From Pezicula radicicola (taxonomy: Eukaryota > Ascomycota > Leotiomycetes > Helotiales > Dermateaceae): a DNA stretch of 64,000 nucleotides. Position numbers and translations under genes: made by a program. Under the pieces are notes generated by a model that was not told where the DNA came from, searched no databases, and saw only the letters and a list, made by a program, of their open reading frames with translations. Shown piece by piece: positions 12,569-25,405 of this stretch (its first letter is position 1; the number at the start of each line of letters is the position of its first letter). The stretch lies in the NCBI GenBank assembly GCA_003008705.1, contig PDUO01000077.1, positions 4,751-68,750 of the forward strand. Reading direction: 5' to 3'.

Positions 12569-15277
12569 ATGGAGAGAGAACTATCAAGACCGCTGCGGAA
12601 GGTGAATAATGCGTGCCAGCGATGCCGTCGCCAGAAGTTGAAGGTACGATTTCCTGCTCTCTTTGCACGCATTATTGTCGACTGAAACTCTAGTTTCTGG
12701 CAATTAGTGTGACGTGCAACGCCCATGCACGCTGTGTATCCGGGCACATGTCAATTGTCTGGGTGCCTCCACGAGCAGATGGAAGGTTTACAGCCGTCAG
12801 GAGGGCCAGCAGGATCCGACTGCGAAATCTACCAAGAAGCGGCGGGTTCGCACCACAGTGCCTGAACCTCCTGAACCTCCTGAACCTCTTGAACCTCTTG
12901 AACCTCCTGAACCGCCGCCCGAACCACCATCCGTTGGGATAGAACAGGACTTTGATTTGAGCCCCAGACTTAGCATCACGACGCTTTGCGAGAGAGATAG
13001 AGATCCAGTAGTACCCACTACAAACTCTCAAATGAATTCAAGTTCGACTATGTCACTAATTGATGGGGTGAGGAGCAAATTCCATCTGTTCGATTAACTT
13101 CCTAACTTTTCTCGCAAAGGCCTTTCAGCTTCACAGTTCTACCACACCTGACATATTGTATACTGATGCCTTTCCCGGAGGCCAAAGGCAAGAGGCGTCT
13201 CCTCGGCATTTAGACCAGTCTACAGGACATGGACGGGAAAATATCGCCAGTGATCAGGCCAGGAGGAGGGCGACCTCTAATCACAGGCGCTTGTCTACAA
13301 ACCATTTCTTTCGCACATCTCGGTCTTTGTTTGCAGATCTGATCTCACTCCTTCCTTCAAGGAAAGTGGCAGAGTTGCTAGTAGACACCTATTTTGACAA
13401 AGTTCACTGGTTCATCCTAATTTTCTACCAAGACGATTTTCGTAAGGCTTGGCCGCAGTTGTACGAGCTGCATGTTGAGCAATATGGGGACTACTGTCAG
13501 AATGCGGGCTTCGTCAGCACTTTCTTGATGGTCATAGCAATTGGATCGCAATACGCTGGTTCGCATCGCCAACACTTGCTGGACCAGCTTGGTGTAGATC
13601 AGGAAGCGCTGCAGCATAAAATTCTTAGTATGATCAGGGCCAAATTGTTGGACGTAGCCTCTCTAGGCTCATTGGAAGCAGTCCAAACCTGTGTACTATT
13701 GGGAACATATTACCTATATCACGGACGTCCTGAACTGGCTTGGCCAGTATGCGGATGCGGGCTGCGGGTTGCGCAAGCTATGAACTTACACCGCAAAGTC
13801 TCCCTTACAAGACACGACTCCGTTGCTGCTTCTCCGGAATTGTGTCGGAAATACGAGGCTCGAAAACGGTGCTGGTGGGCCATCTATGAAATTGAGACTT
13901 TCTGCTCAATGTCATATGGCTATCCTCTTAGCATCCAAGATTCAGATTGTGATGTTGACTTATTAGAAGTAACCTCTAACTTCGTTCCATCCAACTCACT
14001 CGACGAAAGTTCAACAGCACAAGTTACCCTTCGGTCTTATAAGCACTTCATGTCAAAACTTTCAACCATGATTAAAGCTACTCTGACTGAGCTATACGGA
14101 ATAAGTCAAGATACGATGTTGAACCCGAGGCACGTTCCAGGTTCCTCTATATCTTTGCGTAGCTTGATACAGAAAGCGAATGCTTTAGACTCACGACTGC
14201 AGCGATGGAAAACAGAGTTGCCCTGCCGATTACAGCTTAATTCTTCCAGGCCGTCGCCAGCTAGCGACAATTCTATGAACGAAAAGGATCAGGACATTAG
14301 CGCTGCTAGTCCACTATTTGAGGATCACATCTATCAACTTCAAGCCCTCGCTCTTGAGTTTACATACCATAATGCGAGGATACTCATCCATCGCCCTTTT
14401 CTGTCCTATAGAATAGCTAAGAAAGAGTTCGATTCAATACCTGGCCACTCAATCGGTAACAGTAGCAAGCCAATAGATCCTTTCCGCAGTTCGTTGAGAA
14501 TCTGCCAAGATGCGGCTCTAGCTACCGCTAAAATTGGATCTTTACCAATATTCTCACTGTCCTCTAGCACTTATGCTTCTACTTTCATCGGTATCCATAC
14601 ATTTACTGCTGGGATAACACTATGCATCTTGAGTAGTGTTGAACCATTAACGCTTGACTCGCAAAATTCTAAGATCGGCCTTCGCCAGTTGATGGCTATG
14701 CAAATACGATTGAAGTCTGGATCTAGAGTATCTGCGCAAGGAGCAGAGATTCTCCATAGACTTGCCAGACTTGTTATGGAGAAAGAGTTGAACGAATTGC
14801 TAGACACATCTCGACTTAGGGACACGGCTGTGGTACATCTGGCTACAGAAAGCGAGCTGGTAGATTGTCAGCCATTGACCACAGATAGTGAAGCTCAACC
14901 TCCGCACATAGGACCACATTCCACTGTTGGTCCCAACATGGATGATATAATGAACGAGGGGTTTGATTTGGACTACATGGAAGACCCAGCAATGTCGCAG
15001 GCACTTGTTAATTTAGATCAAGGTGTGTGACTTCGTCTTCCCGCTAGCCTCACAATTCTAGTAGACTCCGCTGCCTTAATTTACTGTGCTTGAATTTATG
15101 CACTTCATTTTATTAATACCTGAATCTGCAGTTATCACAAGTCAAATAAACTATCAGGACTCAAATGAATCATTGCTACTTCCGGGGCTAGGCGACTCTG
15201 CCTTTGACGGATTTGCAGCACAAGAACAAGCATGGATTTGGGGGTGGGACAGTCTCGCACAACCTCTGAACCATTAA
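12569..15277 (+). CDS. Zn2Cys6 (GAL4-type) fungal transcription factor
   Basis: A nuclear DNA-binding regulator. Proposed exons are 12569-12643, 12708-13067, 13129-15022 and 15132-15277, giving 824 residues. The zinc cluster is split by intron 1: CQRCRRQKLK then CDVQRPCTLCIRAHVNC, with Cys16, 19, 26, 32, 35 and 42 in the C-x2-C-x6-C-x5-C-x2-C-x6-C spacing. A Pro-Glu repeat linker follows (about residues 75-100). The fungal_trans middle homology region starts near VDTYFDKVHWF, with the conserved RKRCWWAIYEIE-type block further on. The last exon supplies an acidic/aromatic tail ending WGWDSLAQPLNH, a possible activation segment. Its targets are unknown; the nearby carbohydrate genes are candidates only by proximity. 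Confidence 0.85.
12861..12925 (+). repeat. 9-bp minisatellite (CCTGAACCT-type) coding for Pro-Glu repeat
   Basis: About six tandem copies of a 9-bp unit close to CCTGAACCT lie within exon 2 of the Zn2Cys6 regulator and encode PEPPEPLEP-like residues. The repeat length is a multiple of three, so copy changes would keep the frame. Confidence 0.85.
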
Positions 15278-15506
15278 TAATCGTGTCTTATACCTGTGGT
15301 TCACTTACAAGTGCCATTTCACTTGTCTACAACTTCTACAGACAATATTTAAGATACTGCTTCATTATTTCTAGCTACAACGATGGACAAATTGATCTAC
15401 ATACAATTTGTTTCTACTACTTTTTCCCTGGACATGTGAACCCGCAGAGAACTCTTTAGCAAGGAAACCTTGAAACTCTACTGCAAGAAAGTAGTTACAA
15501 GGAACC

Positions 15507-16281
15507 CTAGTATTCCCCAGATTCCCCGTCTTGTTTCATGGGCTTAAACGCAATTTCAACAGGATCACTTCCAATGCCACGCTTCCTAGCTTCCTCAAGG
15601 AGAGCAATAGTAGCAGCAGCTCCAATCCTAGTAACTCCAAGGCTCATGACATGAAGCAGGTCATCTAAGGTCCTCACACCTCCAGCAGCTTTAATCTGAA
15701 CTTTCGCACCAGAGTGCTGAAGCATAAGCTTGAGATCGCGAATCGTGGCGCCCTTGTAGTTGTAAGAATCGTCAGATTGTTTGACAAAACCATATCCAGT
15801 AGAAGTCTTGATAAAAGCAACTTCTAGAAGAGAGCAGATCTCGCATAAGTGGATGATGTGTTCGGGCTTGAGGTAATCATTTTCGAAGATAACCTTTAGG
15901 GTAGCGCTGTTCTTAACGACAGCTTCGTTGATTTGACGGATCTCCTCGGTCACATACTCCCAGTCGCCACCAAGTACCTTCCCTATATTCACCACCATGT
16001 CAATCTCTTTCCCACCCGCCTGGGCTGCCGCAGTAGCTTCTTGCACTTTAATCTCTGTTGTGCTGTTCCCGTGAGGAAAACCAATGACGGAGCATATCAA
16101 CACGTCAGTACCTTCCAACTCTTTTTTGGCCAGAGGTACCAGGTACGGCTTGATGCAAGCAGTAGCAACATTGTTGTCTTTTGCGATCCTCAACCCTGCT
16201 AGGTCATTGTAGGATGCAGAAGAGAATGATCGATCATCTTAGCGAGCTGATGTAGCGTGACGGTAATTTTATTATTTTGAG
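15507..16281 (-). pseudogene. deoC: Deoxyribose-phosphate aldolase (DERA) with disrupted N-terminus
   Basis: DERA splits 2-deoxyribose-5-phosphate into acetaldehyde and glyceraldehyde-3-phosphate (class I aldolase, cytosol). The frame ending at 15507 has the whole catalytic barrel: EIDMVV (Asp), FIKTSTGYG with the Schiff-base Lys, and QIKAAGGVRT with the second Lys. No ATG opens this frame. The expected start ATG at about 16279 begins another frame reading LAKMIDHSLLHPTMT, the conserved family N-terminus, which meets TAG right after MT. The barrel frame resumes at once as DLAGLRIAKDNN. A small out-of-frame deletion (about a dozen bases) explains this. It could also be an assembly error; no intron rescues it. 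Confidence 0.75.
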
Positions 16282-17932
16282 GCATTTCGGCTGCGGGGTG
16301 TCTACGATGTTGATTTAGGAATTTGAAGGTCTGACTGAATGACTAAAGAACGGGAAGTGATGAAACTGGCGTTGTTATTTGGCCCAGACAACTTTCCTGT
16401 GAAGTTAAGGCCGGCTCTTATACAGCTAAAGCAAGCTAGTCGTTGCTCCGGGACTTCTTGTTACGGTAAGTGTGCCGGTGGATCATATTTTCTATTTTGG
16501 AGAAGTCTTCTGCGATGATAGAAATGGGAGGTAAAAGGACTTTCTTACTTTTATAAATATAAATAATATAAAATATATATATATTTATTATTTATTTTAC
16601 TCTTATATTAATTATACAGTGAGTTCTGAAATCTGTAATTGTTTTTGATGCTTAGGCAAAGTTGGGAAAATAAAATAATTAATGATTTCTTGGACTATAA
16701 ACTTAACCCTACAAGTTATACCTATTAGAACTCAACAACCTATTGTCCAAATATTATTATAAGTGGCTCAAATTAGAGCTATTATATAGATCTAGCTAAC
16801 TTTCTATTCGCAGATACTAGTGCGTCTTCCTAAGTATAAAGTAGAGACTATTAAGAAGGCAGGCGAACCTTAAAGTCGAACTAATATAGGCTTCGAAATC
16901 GAATATATAAGTACTTGTAATTGCCTTACGAAATCGCCTATATATTCGATTTCAGAACCTACATTAGTGCCTATTACAATACCTATATAGTTATAATTAA
17001 TTCTATTAATGTTGTTAAAAATATAGTATTAAATTATTATTAATTATTTATTTATTTTTCTTAACTTAGTCTAACTATTAAAAACAATTATTAATTTTAG
17101 AACTTACTATATATAAAATTTAATTATTTATTACTAAGTATAAGATAATTCTTTTATAATTATTACTTATCTCTCTATTAGATATATCTATTAATCTCTA
17201 ATTCTAACTAGAGATATAACTTCTAGTATATAAAGTTATACTTATATATATTAGAATTAGTATATATCCTTATAAACACTAAAAATTAACTAACAATATA
17301 ACTATATCTATCCTTATCCTAAAGCCTGAAATTTAAACATCTAGGCCACCTAAAGTAATACACTATATAATTATACACCCTATACACAACCTCTTTATTA
17401 TCCGCGGTAAGAACTTTATAGATAGGTTCTGTTAGTGTTACCAATCCAGAGTCATTCACATGCTATATAATGTTCGAATATATTTCTTACTTGCTCTTGA
17501 CTTCTTTTCCTGGTTGCATCTCCCTTTAAACTCAAATCACATCGCTCGCTTAACCGCGTCCGTACTTGGAATATGCGCTTAGAGTATGGCGTTCTTTATA
17601 TACGCTATTTTAAGGTTTTTACTTACATGGTAGCAAGGGAAAAACACCAGATAATTCAGTGCTAGGCTGCTAGTGCATATTTAGCGAAGTTAGTTACAGT
17701 GTAAGTTCATCTCTTAAGTTTTGAGGATGTCTTATTGGTTCCGGTCCGAGCTGACGAGCTGATCATCGTTTCTTCACATGCCATGAAATTTAGTTCGGAA
17801 ACTTGGTAACTCGTACAAAGTAAAAACAGATCACTTAATGCCCACGTGCAGGATTTGACTGTATATAATGGTGGGAGCAAGCCCCTGGTATCTTGCAATT
17901 CTTCTCAGAATCTCAGCGAGTCATCAATCAAG
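16282..17932. repeat. AT-rich (RIP-like) island between deoC and DUF2235 genes
   Basis: From about 16540 to 17330 the sequence is strongly AT-rich with TA-dominated words and short ATATAT runs, like the retrotransposon island at the left end. No protein domain could be read through the stops. An imperfect inverted repeat is present inside (separate entry). Flanks at 16282-16540 and 17330-17930 have normal composition and should hold the promoters of the neighbouring genes. Confidence 0.55.
16876..16970. repeat. Inverted repeat (hairpin) inside AT-rich island
   Basis: GAAATCGAATATATA at 16895-16909 is perfectly reverse-complementary to TATATATTCGATTTC at 16939-16953, with a 29-base loop. The match extends outward through about 18 more bases per arm with only a few differences, most of them transitions (for example ACTAATATAGG against the complement of CCTACATTAGT). 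This may be the remains of a foldback element decayed by RIP. Confidence 0.65.
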
Positions 17933-19901
17933 ATGCCTAGCGCGTCGCCAGACTTCGGCCTTCATCAAGAACTTCTAGAAACAGATGAGGCACGGCTAAT
18001 AAATAGTAGTCCGTCCCTACAAGATGGCCGTAGAAATGGCGCACAGGGACAGTCCTCCGATTTCAAAACACCAGAAGCTGACCCTGGCAGAATAAGAAAA
18101 CGCCTTGTTATTCTATGTGACGGTAACCAAGCAACCTCAGAGTTCTAATCTGCCCCAAAACAGCTACTAATTGACATAGGAACATGGCAGAATGCAGAAT
18201 GTACTCCGGAAAAAAGTGCTCCGCCAACCAATATCATTCGTATGGCGAGGGCTATTAAGCGGGTAACAATGGTTGCCAATTTCCGCCGGGATGAGGAGGA
18301 CTCCGAAGACAAGAAGCCCACAGAGACTGAGGTTCATCAAATTGTGTTTTACCAATCTGGTGTAGGCACCGGAACATGGGATAGCATCATCGGCGGTAAG
18401 TCACCAACCCAAAGAGCAATGAATATGTTCGCTTATTTCTACTGCTACAGGATCCATTGGAGTCGGACTTTCTGAAAAAGTGCGCTCAGGATACGCCTTT
18501 CTAGCAAACAATTATGCTCCGGGGGACAGCATCCTCATCTTTGGCTTTTCCCGTGGCGCTTACACAGCTCGAGCTATCGCGGGATTAGTCACCAAAATGG
18601 GTCTTTTAGAAAAGAAAGGTAGGGCTCCGTTTTACATAATTGTCGTTCTAGTCCCCAAATTATATGTTAACAGCCACTCCCTTGCCAAGGAATGGATATA
18701 TTTCCACTCGTCTATAAAAGATACTACTCCATGGACAAGGGTCTCTCCGGCGATCAAGAAAAAAAAGAGTGGAAGAAAGCGCGCCATGAATTCAATCTCA
18801 CGAGACTGCCAAAAGGGACCATTGAGGTTGTGGGTGTATTTGATACTGTTGGGTGAGCACGACCTCTTCTTTTTGTTCGCCTATCTAAAACTCCCTGTGA
18901 ATGTTTAGCTTGAAGTTTGAAATCCAAATTTAACGTTTTACAGTTTTCATCGTCCTGTAACAGGAAAGTACAAGTTGCTCAATCGATTCTTTGGAGAACA
19001 ATATGAGATGCGAAACACAGATCTTCCTACTGGCGTTCGCTATGCATTTCAAGCGTTATCCCTGGATGAGTCTCGAATTCCTTTCAAGCCAACTTTGTGG
19101 TATAAACCAATTGAAGTGAATACGAAGGCACCGAAACCACATTTTGAAACTGTTCTGAAGCAGTGCTGGTTCAGTGGAGACCACAGCGATATTGGGGGTG
19201 GAAGGAAAAATCCCGAGTTGTCGAATATTTCCCTCGCTTGGATGGTCTCTCAGCTGACGGAACACAACCTTCTCGACTTTGACCCGAATTACCTTTTAAA
19301 AGACAATAATATAAACTACCATGAGTGTGTCCGACAGCGATGGGTAACAATTCATGGTGAAGGGGGAGAATATGCGGAGAGGCCAAGCCTCTTCAAACGA
19401 ATTAGGCTGGCCGTTTTTTGGTTCTTTGCGAATTACCTGATGCAATTCGCGGCGTGGCTTGGTATTAATGGTCTTCTCGGTGTACGGATACCGGGGATGT
19501 ACCACAGAGACGGCTATGAGACTCACGAGTTTTTGCATAGTTCGATTGTTGACAGATGGCTTGAATACAATGGAAAGGAACAGCAAGGAAGCCACTGGCT
19601 GTGCCGGTCACTCACCAACTGGAGGCTACTCGGCTCGAATGATGATGATACGCGGGTCATAGAAAATTATCCCAAAGCTAACACGTTTCGGCGCTTGAAT
19701 GGACAAGTTTCCCGGGCACTAGGAGCAAAGTTGGATAGTTATAAGCCATACAATGAAGGTCCTCGGGTTTGGGTCAAGTCTCAAAACGGCCAGACTTTTT
19801 ACCTGCCAGAGGATCCAATCAGTGATATAGAACTTCGGTGCAAGAATAACATCAGGAATCCAAACTTAAAATACGGTTCGTTACATCCCTTGATCATATA
19901 A
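17933..19901 (+). CDS. DUF2235 (T6SS Tle1-like) alpha/beta-hydrolase domain protein
   Basis: Proposed exons 17933-18122, 18180-18395, 18451-18618, 18690-18852 and 18944-19901 give 564 residues. The DUF2235 signature LVILCDGTWQN is formed across intron 1. The nucleophile elbow GFSRGAYTAR (Ser169) is in exon 3, VVGVFDTVGFHRPVTG follows across the last intron, and GDHSDIGGG near the middle supplies an acidic/His-containing motif. The fold is that of lipase-like hydrolases; bacterial relatives include phospholipase effectors, but the substrate in fungi is unknown. No signal peptide is visible, so it is probably intracellular. It starts at the ATG giving MPSASPDFG. The C-terminus is tentative. Confidence 0.82.
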
Positions 19902-20634
19902 CTCGTCGTGGTTTGAGAGCTTACTTTAGTAGTTACCGACTCACACTTTCCAAAGCGTAGCGAGCGTAAAAAGATATGTGATGACAGCCACCATTTCGAC
20001 GAGTTCAACTGTCTCCTCAGTTTGAATACGAAGGGTAAGGAGAAATCATCGCATGGTTCAAGTACGAAGCAATTATCACTTGGTAAAGAGTGGTAAAAGA
20101 TACATCGCAATCAACACCTCATCCTCAATTTCGATTTCAAGTTGTAATTCTCTACTGGAGTTCTAGTACAGGAATTTGTTCGGAGTCATGTCTCTCCTGT
20201 TACCGCTTCACACTCATAAGCTTTAATTCACAAAGAGCACTTTCCTCGAATTTGTGCACGTTCCTTCTTGTTAGGTGCTTTGTAGTTTTGATGTCATACT
20301 GGGCAAAATAAACACACAGTATAGGAGTTTCTAAATCTCGTAGATCAGAGCTGCACTAAACGGGAGTATAGAGCTGGGTAAAGCTAGGCTTTTACTGGTA
20401 CGTAGAAGTATCCAAATTGATTTCATTCAATTCCTCGCCGCTAAGACACCACGTACCCGTTTATAACATTACTACTATCTAATTTTTCCACAATTGTAGA
20501 TATTACCGATAGAGTAGCCGATCATGAACACGCTTTCACACTTCAGCTTTTGGTAGCTGATTATTTATACCTTCAAGCTTAATAGCGTGGACTAGGTCAT
20601 TGAAGCGATCTTCGTGTGGATGACTACTAGTTCG
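19902..20634. other. Convergent intergenic region, nothing recognised
   Basis: About 730 bp between the stop codons of the DUF2235 gene (+) and the sugar transporter gene (-). Only short frames without family features are present; it presumably contains both 3' ends. Confidence 0.5.
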
Positions 20635-22276
20635 TCATGCCTTTACTCCTCTAGCAAACATTTCATCGACATCTAAGCATCATCAGCACAGTTTCTAAAC
20701 AGCAAGTACTGAAGTAGAGCATACCCTCCAGTGATCTTCCCTTGGTCTCTGGAAAGAAGAAGAATGCGTGGAGTCCAGAGACCACATTGAACGTTCCAAA
20801 AATGATAAAAGTTTTCCAAGCTAGGTTCTGGAACGCTGGAGGCGTAAAGTAGTTGATTGCGAAGCCCATTATCCAGTTCGCCGAGGTTGCAACAGAGACA
20901 ACTTTTCCTCGGAGGCGAATGGGATAAATCTCTGGCGGGTAGACCCATGATATTGGAGCCCAAGTAGTAGAATATACTGCTACCAGTAAATATGTGCACG
21001 CAATTACTGCCTTAGAGGCAGGTCCTACGAAACGTCAGAGCAAGTCGTAGAAGGCGATATCAAAACAGCTCACCATGTACAACCCAAGTGACTACAGCTA
21101 CCCCGTCCAAACCACCAGGAACTCCATGACCGTAAACTTTGAGTAGTCCTGCTGTGGCATACAACCAGGTCATCATCATAATAGAGCTAAAGATGAGTGC
21201 TGGACGACGACCGATCTTATCGAGGAAAAGGATTGCAGGGAGAGTCATGACAACGTTGATCACGTACTGGATAGAAGCTGCGATTAACTTGTTGTTTCCG
21301 GTCAGGCCAGCCATTTGGAAGATATAAGTGATATAGTATAGCAAAGCATTATTTCCCGAAAGCTGCGTCCAAATGTGAACGAAAATGCCACAAGATATCC
21401 TTTGGAAGTTTTTCGAATCAACAAGTTCAACCCAGCGAACATTTCCCATGGCAGCATCGATTGCCATTACTTCCTTGATCTCTGTATACTCAGCCTGTAC
21501 CTGTGGTGACGTGGTAAGACCATCGCCGTGGAGATCTGCGAGAACCTGTAGAGCTTCTTCCCAGCGGTCCTTCGAGGCAAGCCATCGGGGAGACCGCGGA
21601 ACGTAATATAATCCAACGAACATGAATAGCGCAGGAACTATTTGAATGGACCATGGGATTTGAAACGTTGCATTTGTTTCAGTGTAGGATGCTCCAAAAG
21701 AAATATAGTACATAATCAAAGCCTAGTCGAACACGTCAGAATTTCAATGCCAAGTAATTGCTTAGCCAGACATACTCCCCACGTTATAGACCATTGCTGA
21801 AGCGAAAGAATACGACCGCGAATATTCCGAGGGGAGACCTCAGCTAGGTAAGTAGGTCCAGTGGACGTGAAGAGTCCTAGCCAGTTATCAGAGACGTCTG
21901 GAGCATATACAAGAGCTTGAGTGAAGGACTCACCAACAGCAAATCCACACACAAACCTCCCGACAATCAGCATTGCCACGTCAACACTCGCAGTGCAAAG
22001 TATAGCTCCAATGATGAAAATAATACAGGCGATTTGCAACACAGGCTTTCTCCCAATGCGATCGATGAATAAGAAAGCAGCAAGGCAGCCTACGAAAGAC
22101 CCTCCCGAGATAGTAGCGGTGATACCACCCTGGGTGGCTGAGTCAGGGGAGCCATAGTGCTTCTTAAAAGTCTTTGTGCTGAGTATAGCGGAAAGAGACG
22201 AGATATCGAAGCCTTGTAGTAGGCCGCCGATTATGACGATTGCAGTTATGAAGTAAATGTTGGTGATTTTAGCCAT
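20635..22276 (-). CDS. MFS sugar transporter (SP family)
   Basis: A plasma-membrane sugar:proton symporter of the major facilitator superfamily. Exons on the minus strand are 22276-21934, 21876-21776, 21722-21074, 21024-20725 and 20672-20635, giving 476 residues. Family landmarks are a QGFD motif in TM1 (GGLLQGFDISS), DRIGRKP between TM2 and TM3, GRFVCGFAVG, PRNIRGRILSLQQW, PRSPRWLASKDR at the start of the central loop, QLSGNNALLYY in TM7, DKIGRRP and the closing PETKGRSLE. Intron 1 stays in frame if retained, so only homology reveals it. The transported sugar cannot be told; the neighbours suggest a plant cell-wall sugar such as rhamnose or galacturonate (inference). About 0.6 kb separates its start from the sulfatase 3' end. 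Confidence 0.9.
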
Positions 22277-22872
22277 TGCTGAGTCTACTAGGTGTTTTAA
22301 ACTAAGCCAGCGCTCATTCTATTGGGTGTATATACCACCTTTACATGTAAACAAGCTTTCGCAGCAGGCGTTTAAGCATTTCGAAACGTCTCGGTGAACG
22401 GGAAATCTACTACCCTAACGGAAGATCTAAGAGCGAGCTCTGAGTGATCGTGTCCCAGTCCAACGGTCTGGAGGGCACGCGCAATAGCAACATTCGGAGA
22501 GATCACATCTGCAAGAGAATGGTGATGTCCTAATTTCCAACAAAGAAATAGACAAGCGGTGATTGGTTCAGAGAGAACAATTTGTTGGTGTAATCCCTCC
22601 CACTTCTATCCCTCTCCTCTTAACGTCTTCTCATTTGCTCTTTTTCGGTTTCATAGGGACTTAATCAGGAACCTTGTTATACCCAGCAGTCCTTTACAGC
22701 TAAAACTAGGCTTTCAATTTTGCAAGACCGTTGGCCTTTGTCTGGGGAAAGTAAAAAAAAAACACATCTACTGCTTTGGTAAAGTGTAACCAGGCTCAAG
22801 CTCTTCTCTTCTATGAATAAAGTGTGTCAGTACCTAGCCTTCAGTTTGATCAGCTAGCAAATTAAGCGATAC
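22277..22872. promoter_or_regulatory. Promoter region of the sugar transporter and 3' region of the sulfatase
   Basis: About 600 bp between the transporter start and the sulfatase stop. It contains a GCGAGCTCTGAG stretch and a pyrimidine-rich block near 22590-22650, but no motif I can name with certainty. The first 60 bp next to the sulfatase may hold an extra 3' exon of that gene (see there). Confidence 0.35.

Positions 22873-25405
<2,533 letters not shown>

Noticed and set aside
12690..13031. Minus-strand frames with RFKRFRRFRRF-like repeats
   Set aside because: Antisense shadow of the Pro-Glu minisatellite in the Zn2Cys6 regulator.
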